From Micromonospora sp. WMMD1102 (GTDB taxonomy: Bacteria > Actinomycetota > Actinomycetes > Mycobacteriales > Micromonosporaceae), in assembly GCF_029626265.1 (NCBI RefSeq), contig NZ_JARUBN010000001.1, forward strand, positions 4,529,001-4,593,000: DNA of 64,000 nt, given 5' to 3'. Below the pieces are notes generated by a model. That model saw only the letters and a program-made list of their open reading frames with translations, was not told where the DNA came from and ran no database searches. Both the position numbers and the translations under genes were made by a program. Positions 23,690 through 34,503 of this stretch are shown here, piece after piece. How positions within the stretch are numbered: position 1 is the stretch's first letter; each line of letters starts with the position of its first letter.

Positions 23690-24170
23690 CGCGCAAGCCG
23701 CGCGGCAATGTGAACTGGCGTCATATGCCGGCGTGACGGTGCGCGCGGTTCGGCACTATCACGCCAGGGGCCTGCTGCCGGAGCCGGAGCGGGACCACTC
23801 CGGCTATCGCAGGTACGACGCCACCGCCATGGTCGAGCTGATCAAGATCCGGACCCTCGCCGAGGCGGGGGTTCCGCTCACCCGGGTACGGGAGCTGCTA
23901 CAGGCCGACGAGGAGGAGTTCGGGGCGGCTGTCGCCGAGATCGACAAGCGGTTACGGGCGGAGATCCGGCAACGGCAGCGGCGCCGGGAGCGGATCGCCC
24001 GGCTCACCTCCGGGGAGAACCGGATGGCCGACGAACAGGGCGAGGACTACGTCGACGACACGGAGACGAGCCACCGCTGGTCAAGCTGATGGACGCGCTG
24101 GTGTTCGACACCGTGCCGCCGGCCCGTCGGCTGATCGAGTTGCTCGGGCAGCGAGGCTGGACCGGCTGGG
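23690..24170 (+). pseudogene. MerR-family regulator relic
   Basis: The intact DNA-binding part is read as ELASYAGVTVRAVRHYHARG, then GYRRYDATAMVELIKI and RVRELLQADEEEF. After RIARLTSGEN the frame jumps to MADEQGEDYVDDTE, missing about 75 residues of the usual effector domain. A further frameshift leads to LMDALVFDTVPPARR and GQRGWTGW in another frame, the normal C-terminus. No good start lies upstream of the conserved region. So the gene has an internal deletion and at least one frameshift. A 118-codon product from GTG 23733 is possible but unlikely to work. Confidence 0.75.
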
Positions 24171-24216
24171 CTTTGCCCAGTCATTCACCGCATGTTCGTC
24201 CGCCCGGCAGGATCGG

Positions 24217-24265
24217 CGCGGGTCAGCCACCACGACAATCGTCCCTGTGTGGTGGCTGACCCGCG
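24217..24265. terminator. Strong bidirectional terminator hairpin
   Basis: CGCGGGTCAGCCACCAC (24217-24233) and its exact complement (24249-24265) make a 17-bp perfect stem with a 15-base loop between the convergent MerR and S8 protease relics. Confidence 0.7.
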
Positions 24266-24276
24266 TCAACGTGTGC

Positions 24277-26271
24277 TCAGCCCTGGGAGCGAAGCAGGTA
24301 GGCGCGGATGATCGTCTGCTCGACCTTGCCGCCGTTGCTATCGGTGGCGGTGGCCCGCAACGACACGTGCCCGTCGCCAGTCGGATGCGTCACCGACGCG
24401 AGCCACTTTCCCCCGCCACCGCTGACCGGCGCGGTCTTCCAGGTCGCGCCGTCGTCGTACGACACCTCCACGGTAAGTCCGGTGACCTTGCCACCTACCG
24501 AGCCCGGCTGATGGTCCACCCGGATCGGGATCTGGAACGGCTGCCCGGCCGGTGCGGCATAGCCCGCCTCCAGTGCGGGTGCGTACCGCACGGCCATCAA
24601 GGGCAGCGCGACCGGCAGGCTGGCGGCGTTGTGCCGGGAGCGGAACGTCCACGCCACCGAGATTTTCGTCGAGACTACATTGTGGCTGGACCGGTCGACG
24701 GCCGCCTCGAGCCGGTACGCCGCCTCGTCGGGGGGCACGCTCGCGCTGAGCACGCCATATGCGGAAGGATTCTCGGCGACCATTTCGCCGTTGCGGTACA
24801 GGGCCGTGCGCTCACTGTCTGTACAGCCTTTTGGAAGACTTCCGCGTCCCGGGGTCGGATCGACGAGCAGGCCGTCGTAGACGCTGATCGTGTCGTCAGG
24901 GCTGCGTCGTATCCCGTTGTATGAGCGCGCCGGCCAGTTGCCGAAGGCCGGACCAAGAACACCGCCGTTCCAGGTTTCCTGGTAGGTCCGCCCTGCCCGG
25001 TAGCTCAGGTCGCCTTGCGCCAACGCGGTCTCGGTGCACCTCGACGCGTCCATCTGAGTGAAGACGTGTGTCCAACGCAGGTTGTCGTTGCCGTGATAGT
25101 AATGGGTGTATTGTCCCGGCCTACTCATATCCAACGTATTTATGAACCCGGTCCCACCCACCGGCACCGAGCCTGCCGAGCCTGCATGCCCCGCTGGAAA
25201 GTGATAGTCGGTCTTGACTGTCGCCAGGTCCGCGGGACGGATGCGCCGGGTCAGGCCGGTCGGTAGCGAGCCGGAGGTGACCCAGCCCAGGTGGTAGGTG
25301 TACGGGCTGTCCAGGAAGCTACCGTCAGCCGCCGCCTTGCCCCAGTCTGCGTAGATGTCGGACCGGAAGGTATCGCTGGTGTCCGATGGACCGATCTGCG
25401 CGGTGAACAGGTTGTCGAAGCCGCTGCGCTCGTTGAGCCAGTACAACGACGAACTGCTCGCCGGGTAGGGCGCGATGACCCGGTAGCCGATGTTCGCGCC
25501 CATGAAGGTGGCGGTCGGCTCCGGAACCGTAGCCGTGACGGGCTGGCCCGTACGGGCGTCGAGCACGATGGTCATGTTCTTGGTCAGTTTCAGTCTCGGC
25601 TGGGCCAGGAGGGTGATCGTCTCCGCGTCGGTGCCGGAGTCCGTGAACACCAGGCCACCAACCGTGTAGTCACCAACCGGAAGCCGGGTGGTGTAACCTC
25701 CCGGGGTCCATTCGACGACATTGGAATGGTCGGCCCGAGACGTGATCATACTGAAGTGGTCCACGGCGTCCGCCCCGTGGCGGTCCGCCACCTTTACCGT
25801 TAACGCGTACCGTTCGACGTCGCGCACCACCGACACCAGCGTGGACACCGGCTGTGCCACGCCTGCCGCGGACGCGGTGATCCGTCCGGTGTAGCGGCCG
25901 TCCGGCGCGCTGACCGAGGTGTCCACCGTCGCCTTGACCGCCGCGGTTCCGCCCGCCGGTACGGTGACCCGCTCCGGTGTTACGGCGATCATTTTTTCCG
26001 GTGCCGCGGCACCATCTGGTCCGGTCAGCGTCGCGTCCACGTCAAGCGTCACCGCTGCGGTGCCGTCGTTGCGGTAGATAACCGTCCGGACCACCGGCTC
26101 GTCGTCATCGTGCGGCCACTCCTGTACCCCCAGGTTGAGGCTGCCGGTGTCCGGTACGACCGGGGCGGCGATCGCGGTGCCCAGGTTGACCTCCCCGGCT
26201 CCCTCGGCGGAGATGTCCGCGCCGGACAGGTTCGTCGCGGTGGCCACGAGGGTTGCCTTGAGCTGCGGCTC
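24277..26271 (-). pseudogene. Subtilisin-like (S8) protease, catalytic domain missing
   Basis: A long intact frame (656 codons from a GTG at 26247) matches only the C-terminal part of large secreted actinobacterial S8 peptidases. Upstream of the GTG the frame still reads PQLKATLVATATN, the segment that follows the catalytic Ser domain, then meets a stop at 26289. The Asp/His/Ser catalytic core and the signal peptide are absent. Within it are a VQEWPHDDDEP beta-sandwich region, LDARTGQPV, and a final Ig-like domain (YDDGATWKTAPV, SLRATATDSNGG). No ribosome site or secretion signal, so expression as a protein is unlikely although the frame is undamaged, which suggests a recent truncation. Confidence 0.7.
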
Positions 26272-26289
26272 CTTCCGGCACGCAGGTCA

Positions 26290-26640
26290 TAGGCGACCGG
26301 GCTGAGCCCTCGGTCCCCCACGGCGGCGTGCTAGGCGAACGTTCCTCGGCCATTGACGAAGAGAGACCGACGCACTGTATTCGGCAGAAGCGGAAATTGA
26401 GTGGCTCGCACCGGAATGGCCGATTCCTACACAACGTCACCGGTCGCTCGCGGCTAATCCCGGCCACCGGGCGCCGCGCCGAGTAGCAAGGACGATTCAG
26501 CGTCGTAGGAGTCTGAATGTCACACCGAGCCTGTGGGAAACCGGGCGATCGCGTACGTCCGCCGGTCCCGCCCCGGCATAACGCACATGAGCGCCCCGCT
26601 GCCCGGTCGTCCGGATAGCGGGGCGCTGGCCGTGTCTCTG
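26290..26640. other. Non-coding spacer
   Basis: I see no gene here; only short frames without ribosome sites. It holds the terminator at 26590-26627 and probably the truncation point of the S8 relic. Confidence 0.5.
26590..26627 (-). terminator. Terminator hairpin after the XRE/DUF397 pair
   Basis: AGCGCCCCGCT (26590-26600) pairs perfectly with AGCGGGGCGCT (26617-26627), 11 bp with a 16-base loop, 18 bases past the DUF397 stop. Confidence 0.65.
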
Positions 26641-26644
26641 ACGG

Positions 26645-26830
26645 CTACGACCGCAGGGCTATCTCACCGACGAAGGCCCGCCAGGCGGCCGGCCCGAACG
26701 TCAGGGTGCCGCCATCCCGGTCCTTGGTGTCCCGGACCAGCACCCGGCCCGGAAGGTTGTCGGCAACCTCGACGCAGTTGCCCTGGTTGGTGCCGCTGCG
26801 GCTGCTCTTGTGCCAGTTCGGCTCAGTCAT
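26645..26830 (-). CDS. DUF397 protein
   Basis: 61 residues, the usual size. The family pattern is W-KSSRSG, NCVEVA, VLVRDTKD and LTFGPAAWRAFV. DUF397 proteins are typically paired with an XRE regulator of the DUF5753 class in actinomycetes, and are thought to form a toxin/antitoxin-like or signalling pair (WhiJ-like systems). Its start overlaps the regulator's end by 8 bases. Confidence 0.92.
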   Translation of the reverse strand: MTEPNWHKSSRSGTNQGNCVEVADNLPGRVLVRDTKDRDGGTLTFGPAAWRAFVGEIALRS

Positions 26831-27599
26831 GGTTGTTGACCACCTTCATGATCAGGTCTTGCGACAAGCTTACAGGCAGGGCCAGACCGCGGACGATCTC
26901 CCACGATCGCTCCAGTTCGTCCACGTCCGCCCCGTCGGTCACCGAGCGTCCTCGAAGCTGGTCGTCAAGATAGACGGCCCGCCCCCGGGCCGGCAGGGTG
27001 GCCAACACGAACGCCCCCTGGAGGCCAGGATGCAGGCCAGCGGCCCGGGGCACAACCAGGATCTGCACCTGCGGCCGGCGGCTCAGCTCGACCAGATGCT
27101 CCAACTGCTCCTTCATCACGTCGGCAGGCCCATAGCTGAGCGCCACCTCGCAGATAAGCGCAGACAGCATCGGCGGGTTGGGGCGGTTGATCGTCGCGGC
27201 TTGCCGCTCACGCCGCACCTGCGTCGTCCGCTCGATCACATCCTCGGGCAGCCTGCCGCTGGCCAGCAGCGCCCGGGTGTACGCCTCGGTCTGAAGTAGT
27301 CCGGGAATCAGGCTGTGTTCGAAGCAGCGCAACATGGTTGCCCGCTGCTCCTGCTCCGTCCAGGGGCGCAGCCAGATGGGCCGGGCGTCATTGCGCGCCT
27401 CCGTGGTCGCCCGCTGGATCTGGTCTCCGGTCTTGAAATGCGCGTCAAGGCGTTCGGCGGTGTCCGGCTGAGGAATCATCCGGCCCTGCTCGAACGCCGC
27501 GATCGACGCTCCACTCAGGCCGACAGCCGCCCCGACCTGATCCCGAGTTCGCTTCGCCCGCGTTCGCTGTGTCCTGAGGATCTCGCGTAGGTCGTTCAC
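26823..27599 (-). CDS. XRE regulator with DUF5753 domain
   Basis: 258 residues. N-terminal helix-turn-helix (residues 5-50; TRDQVGAAVGLSGASIAAFE) and C-terminal DUF5753 domain (RCFEHSLIPGLLQTEAY, QILVVPRAAGLHPGLQG, VYLDDQLRGR). Related to the WhiJ/Scr1 class. Forms an operon with the downstream DUF397 gene and diverges from two small genes; the 121-base shared upstream region should hold both promoters. GTG start at 27599. Confidence 0.92.
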   Translation of the reverse strand: MNDLREILRTQRTRAKRTRDQVGAAVGLSGASIAAFEQGRMIPQPDTAERLDAHFKTGDQIQRATTEARNDARPIWLRPWTEQEQRATMLRCFEHSLIPGLLQTEAYTRALLASGRLPEDVIERTTQVRRERQAATINRPNPPMLSALICEVALSYGPADVMKEQLEHLVELSRRPQVQILVVPRAAGLHPGLQGAFVLATLPARGRAVYLDDQLRGRSVTDGADVDELERSWEIVRGLALPVSLSQDLIMKVVNNHD

Positions 27600-27720
27600 C
27601 TAATCCACCCCACTCTCGATCAACTGGTCAATATCCTTCGATACTCTCGCCTGCTCATATTCCGCTCCAGGCGGCAATGAGTCCAGGGTGGAAGGCAGAC
27701 AAGAACTGAGAGGTGACCCG

Positions 27721-27924
27721 ATGACGCAGGAAAGGCGGCCCCACCGACGAGACTGGCGACGGCTGTGGCGCTACTGCCGCTGTGGCCACCGCTGGATCTG
27801 CCCAGACTCGCTGAAACGGATTCCGCTGCCGTTCGGCCCCCCGCTGCGACCGATGACCGAGGCGGAGTATCGGGCCGGCATGGAGGCGTTCTCCCCCAAG
27901 GTCACCCGGTCGGAGCGGGTGTAG
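27721..27924 (+). CDS. Small hypothetical protein with CxC-CP motif
   Basis: 67 residues from ATG 27721, preceded by GAGAGGTGACCC; the frame is open further back but without a ribosome site. It is basic, with WRRLWRYCRCGHRWICPDS, whose three Cys and one His could bind a metal, and ends in TEAEYRAGMEAFSPKVT. I recall similar small proteins next to XRE/DUF397 pairs in Micromonospora. Function unknown. Confidence 0.7.
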   Translation: MTQERRPHRRDWRRLWRYCRCGHRWICPDSLKRIPLPFGPPLRPMTEAEYRAGMEAFSPKVTRSERV

Positions 27925-27926
27925 CC

Positions 27927-28217
27927 GTGATCGGGCCACAGGAGCGCTGGTACCGGCACATGCGCCGGCTCGCCCAGCGTCGCTACCCGGCCGGTGGACA
28001 CGTTCCGGCGCCGTCGTACAGCTGCCAGAGCTGCCGGGACCCCTGGCCCTGCGCACCGGCTCGACTGGCCCTGCTTGTCGGCTTCAAAGGCAACCGGGTC
28101 GGCCTGATGATGTACCTCGGCGTACACCTCACCCGCGCCATGCAAGCCATGCCCGACACCCACCCCGCGCTGATCGCCGGACAGATCCTCTACTGGGTGC
28201 CCCGGCGCCGCCAATGA
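27927..28217 (+). CDS. Small hypothetical cysteine protein
   Basis: 96 residues from GTG 27927, 2 bases after the preceding stop. Features: WYRHMRRLAQRRYPAGGH, then SCQSCRDPWPCAP (three Cys) and a helical C-terminus ending GQILYWVPRR. It forms a two-gene unit with the preceding small Cys protein. Homologues in databases carry varied and doubtful names; I give no function. The start is not certain because the open frame continues upstream in the other gene. Confidence 0.65.
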   Translation: MIGPQERWYRHMRRLAQRRYPAGGHVPAPSYSCQSCRDPWPCAPARLALLVGFKGNRVGLMMYLGVHLTRAMQAMPDTHPALIAGQILYWVPRRRQ

Positions 28218-28271
28218 CCTGCCTCGTCACCCGACCGGCCCGCCTCGGTTCGCCGCCTTCCCCTCGGCGCT

Positions 28272-28297
28272 CCGGGGCGGGTCTCTGCGCGCCCCGG
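28272..28297. terminator. Hairpin between convergent genes
   Basis: CCGGGGCG (28272-28279) and CGCCCCGG (28290-28297), perfect 8-bp stem, 10-base loop, between the small Cys protein (+) and aroE (-). Confidence 0.5.
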
Positions 28298-28310
28298 CCC
28301 GGACCGGGGT

Positions 28311-29156
28311 TCAGCGCGCGGCGCGGGCGGCGGCGAGCGCGGAATGCATCTCGGCGACCGGGGCGGGCACCCCGGTGAACTGCTCGAACTGCCCGACCGC
28401 CTGGGCCAGCAGCAATTCGAGGCCGGAGACGATCTGGCAGCCGGCCGCCGACGCGGCGGCGGCCAGCGGCGTCGGCCACGGGTCGTAGACGACGTCGAAG
28501 AAGACCGTCTCCGGGCGCCAGGACCGGGCCGCCGCCGCGAAGTCGTCGGCGGCGCCCTTCGGCACGGTCGAGATCACCAGATCCGCACCGTCCGCCCCGG
28601 TCGGGGCCGCCCACTCGGCGATCTCGAACCGCAGCCCGAGCATGTCGGCCAGCCGGGCCAGTTCCTCGCCTGCGGCGCGGCGGCGCACCCGGCAGGTGAC
28701 CCGGCGGGCGGCCAGCCGGACGGCGGCGGCGAGCGCGGCCCGGGCCGTGCCGCCGGCACCGAGCAGGACCACCTCGGCGCCGGCCGGCACACCGGCGTCG
28801 GTCAGCACGTCGACCATCCCGGGTACGTCGGTGTTGTCGGCGGCCCAGGAGCCGTCCGGCCGACGTACCAGAGTGTTCGCGGCACCGATCGCGGCGGCTA
28901 CCGGCGAGACCTCGCCGGCCACCGCGAGCGCCGCCTCCTTCAGCGGCATGGTCAGGGAGAGCCCCGCCCACTCCGGGCCGAACGCGGCCACCCGGTCCGC
29001 CAGCTCGACCTCGGCACACTCGATCGCGGTGTACGACCAGCCGGTCAACCCGGCCGCCGCGTAGCCGGCGTTGTGGATCACCGGGGAGAGCGAGTGGGCG
29101 ATCGGCTTGCCCAGCACCGCCGCTCGGCGCCGCACACCCACCTCGCTCGCCGTCAC
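28311..29156 (-). CDS. aroE: Shikimate dehydrogenase
   Basis: NADPH-dependent reduction of 3-dehydroshikimate. 281 residues: GKPIAHSLSPVIHNAGY, GLSLTMPLKEAAL (catalytic Lys; usual form GLNVTIPHK), AANTLV, NTDVPG, Rossmann loop LLGAGGTARAAL and GLELLLAQAVGQFE. GTG start one base after the mltG stop. In close relatives it precedes aroC; here foreign DNA follows it. Confidence 0.96.
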   Translation of the reverse strand: MTASEVGVRRRAAVLGKPIAHSLSPVIHNAGYAAAGLTGWSYTAIECAEVELADRVAAFGPEWAGLSLTMPLKEAALAVAGEVSPVAAAIGAANTLVRRPDGSWAADNTDVPGMVDVLTDAGVPAGAEVVLLGAGGTARAALAAAVRLAARRVTCRVRRRAAGEELARLADMLGLRFEIAEWAAPTGADGADLVISTVPKGAADDFAAAARSWRPETVFFDVVYDPWPTPLAAAASAAGCQIVSGLELLLAQAVGQFEQFTGVPAPVAEMHSALAAARAAR

Positions 29157-29157
29157 C

Positions 29158-30378
29158 TCAGAGCACGCCGTTCTCTCGGGCCTTCTGCTCGTTGCGGGCG
29201 TGCTCCTCGGCCGTCTCCGCGAACGCCGAGTGGCCCTCCTTGTCGATCGCCACGAAGAACCGCCAGTCGCCCTTCGGCGGGTCCATCGCCCCCTCCAGGG
29301 CCTTCTGCCCCGGGTTGTTGATCGGCCCCGGCGGCAGCCCGGCCTTGCCGTGCATCCGGTACGGGTTCTTCGAATCGAAGAGTTCGGCGTTCGTCATGTC
29401 CGCGGAGCGCTTGGTCTTCTTGCCGGTCAACTCCCAGTAGTAGTTGATCCCGACGTCGAACTCCAGACAGCCGGTCAGGCCGCCGCCGTTCTTGCAGTAG
29501 TGGTCGCCGCTGTAGATCCGGTTGTACGCCACCCGGGCGATCTTGCCCAGGTCGTCGGGGTTACCCGCCTCGGCCTGGGCCAGCGACGCCACGATGAGCG
29601 CCTCGTACGGGCTGATCTCGCGCTCCTTCTGCACCCGGTCCACGAAGTCGATGTCCTCGGCGACCGACATGAAGCGCTGCACCATCAACTTGAGGATCGA
29701 CTCGGCGCTGGCGTTCGGCGGCAGCTCGTAGGTGTCCGGGAAGATGAAGCCCTCGATCGACTTGCGTGCCGTCTGCTTGTCGTCGCGCTTGAACCAGAAG
29801 TCGGCGATGCCGAGCCCTTCGAGGTCCTTGGCGGCGGTCTCGAAGTCCTTGACCGGGAGCTTCGTCTCGGCCGCCAGCGCCTTGAAGATCTGCTTGGCGG
29901 TGGCGCCCTCCCGGACCAGGAAGCCGTTGACCAGCTTGTTCTTCAGGTCGAGCAGCATGCCCAGCGCCGCGTCGGCGTTCATCTCCTTGCGGACCTTGTA
30001 GAGGCCCGGCTGGATGTTCTGGCTCCGGGAGTTCTCCTGGGCCGCCTCGATGAACGCCTTGGTGCTCTTCACCACGCCGGCCGAAACCAGGGTGTCGGCG
30101 ATCTGCGCGATGCTCTGGCCCTCCTCGACCTGGACCTGCACCTCACCACTGCCGGTCCCGTCGTAGTCCGGGGTGACGAAGTAGCCCTGCACCCGGTCGA
30201 AGCCATACCAGCCGGCGCCGCCGAGCACGCCCAGCAGCACGAACGCCATCAGCAGCGCGGCGACCGTCCGGCCGCGTCCGCCACGCTTCTGCTTGCCGTT
30301 GCGTTTGCGCTGCGCGCCGCGCCGGTGTCGTCCCTTCTCCGCACGCTCGTCGAACGCGAGCTCCAAGTCGTCGATCAT
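29158..30378 (-). CDS. mltG: Endolytic murein transglycosylase MltG
   Basis: Membrane-anchored enzyme that cuts nascent glycan strands. 406 residues: basic cytoplasmic tail (to about 36), one transmembrane helix (VAALLMAFVLLGVLGGAGW), a LysM-like segment (VEEGQSIAQIADTLVSAGVV) and the YceG catalytic domain with the Glu in IVASLAQAEAG and the conserved GLPPGPINNPG. ATG overlaps the ruvX stop in ATGA. Confidence 0.95.
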   Translation of the reverse strand: MIDDLELAFDERAEKGRHRRGAQRKRNGKQKRGGRGRTVAALLMAFVLLGVLGGAGWYGFDRVQGYFVTPDYDGTGSGEVQVQVEEGQSIAQIADTLVSAGVVKSTKAFIEAAQENSRSQNIQPGLYKVRKEMNADAALGMLLDLKNKLVNGFLVREGATAKQIFKALAAETKLPVKDFETAAKDLEGLGIADFWFKRDDKQTARKSIEGFIFPDTYELPPNASAESILKLMVQRFMSVAEDIDFVDRVQKEREISPYEALIVASLAQAEAGNPDDLGKIARVAYNRIYSGDHYCKNGGGLTGCLEFDVGINYYWELTGKKTKRSADMTNAELFDSKNPYRMHGKAGLPPGPINNPGQKALEGAMDPPKGDWRFFVAIDKEGHSAFAETAEEHARNEQKARENGVL

Positions 30379-30832
30379 CCTGTCCGCCTCCGCTGCCTGT
30401 CCAGCCAGCTCTGCAGAATCTCCACCGCGGCCGCCTGATCGACCACCGCCCGTTGGCGCCGTCCTCGGACGCCCCGCTCGGCTAGCCTACGAGAAGCCAC
30501 GACGGTCGACATCCTTTCATCCACCAGTTCCACCGGCACCGGTGCGATCGCCGGCCCCAACCGCTGCGCGTACGCCTTCACCTGGGTCGCCGCCGGGCCG
30601 TGCCCGCCGGCCAGGGTGACCGGCAGGCCGACCACGACGGTGACCACCTCGTGCAGCCCGACAAGGCGGGCGATCTCCGCGATATCGGTGGGAACCGCCT
30701 CGATGCCTGTCTTCAGGTCCCGGGCCAGCGTCACCAGCGGCGTCGCCAGGATGCCGTCCGGGTCGGAGACCGCCAGGCCGACCCGGACCTGACCGACGTC
30801 GACGCCGAGCCGTACGCCACGGGGCAGCACGA

Positions 30833-30836
<4 letters not shown>
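30375..30836 (-). CDS. ruvX: Holliday junction resolvase-like protein YqgF/RuvX
   Basis: RNase H-fold nuclease involved in rRNA 5' processing in bacteria and perhaps in junction cleavage. 153 residues: [16 protein letters not shown] (first acidic residue), [25 protein letters not shown] and [11 protein letters not shown] with the last acidic residue. ATG at 30836 overlaps the alaS stop in ATGA. Confidence 0.93.
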
Positions 30837-33510
<2,674 letters not shown>

Positions 33511-33514
<4 letters not shown>

Positions 33515-33816
33515 CGGGTGCCTTCCTCCGGAAACAACTCGCGGTCGCCGATGCGGGGATCCTCGCGCAACTCCTCGAAGCGGTCGTCGAACGCGACCCC
33601 CTCGGCGAACGCCTGGTGGATCTCCTGCTCACGCTCGGCCATGCCGTCCCGCACGTCGTCGGCGAAGTCCCGCAGCGACTGCACCAGGCCACCCGCGGAC
33701 TGCGCCACCGAGCCGGCGATCCCCTGCGGCGTGTACGCCTGTGCGGTGCGGGTCAGCTTCCGGACGACGAGCGCGCCGACGGCCAGCCCGATGCCCAACC
33801 AGAGCAGTCGTCTCAT
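33511..33816 (-). CDS. DUF6167-type small membrane protein
   Basis: 101 residues: one N-terminal transmembrane helix ([15 protein letters not shown]), then a Pro/Gly turn and an amphipathic helical tail ([19 protein letters not shown]). Conserved beside alaS in Micromonosporaceae and relatives; function unknown. ATGA overlap with alaS. Confidence 0.85.
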
Positions 33817-33859
33817 GGCCTCATCCTTCCCTCGTGCCGGGTCGCCGCTGCGCGGGGGG

Positions 33860-34330
33860 TCAGTGCCCGCCGCGCCGGGCGGCCCGACGTTGCTGCTTCA
33901 GGGTGGTACGCACCTCGCGCTCGTCCTCGGCGCGCCGCCGGGCGGAGGCAGCCTTGCGCACGCCGTACCCGAAGGCGGCCACCTTGACCAGCGGGTTCGC
34001 CGCGGCGGCCGAGACCACGGTGCTCAGGTTCGCGATGTTGGCGGTGACGTTCTGGGCGTGCCCGGTCATCGTGTCGATCTTGGCGAGCTGGATGTTCACC
34101 CCGTCCAGCGAGGTCTGCACCTGCCCCAGCGCGGTGTTCACGTTCTCCACCGTGACGTTCATGTTGCCCAGCAGCGGCGCGGTGCGCTCGTTGATGTCGT
34201 TGATCGCCCGGGTCGCCGCGTCCACCGTGTTGCCCAGCCGCCAGATCGGCCTGGCCAGCACCAACACCAGCATCAGGAACGCACCCGCCGCGACCAGCGC
34301 GGCGATCTGACCGATCTCTCCAGCGTCCAC
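33860..34330 (-). CDS. DUF948 membrane protein
   Basis: 156 residues from GTG 34330, which follows GGAGGAGGACGG; the longer frame runs into repeat DNA. N-terminal transmembrane helix (LVAAGAFLMLVLVLARPI), then a long coiled-coil-like helix region typical of DUF948, and a basic tail ending in RRAARRGG. Upstream partner of the alaS run in many actinobacteria; function unknown. Confidence 0.85.
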   Translation of the reverse strand: MDAGEIGQIAALVAAGAFLMLVLVLARPIWRLGNTVDAATRAINDINERTAPLLGNMNVTVENVNTALGQVQTSLDGVNIQLAKIDTMTGHAQNVTANIANLSTVVSAAAANPLVKVAAFGYGVRKAASARRRAEDEREVRTTLKQQRRAARRGGH

Positions 34331-34342
34331 CCGTCCTCCTCC

Positions 34343-34394
34343 ATGCACCGTCTCGGAAATGCAGCGTCTCGCGGAAATGCAGCGTCTCGGAAAT
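34343..34394. repeat. Triple 16-18 base tandem repeat
   Basis: Units ATGCACCGTCTCGGAAAT, GCAGCGTCTCGCGGAAAT and GCAGCGTCTCGGAAAT lie head to tail in the 173-base gap before the DUF948 gene. Possibly part of its 5' leader. Confidence 0.65.
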
Positions 34395-34503
34395 CGCGCG
34401 CCAGGCATCTCACCCGGACGTCCGGCACCGCGTCACGACGGTTACCCGGAATGCCCCTCGGAGTACCAACCCGCAACCCTACCGTCGGTGACGAGTGCCG
34501 GCC

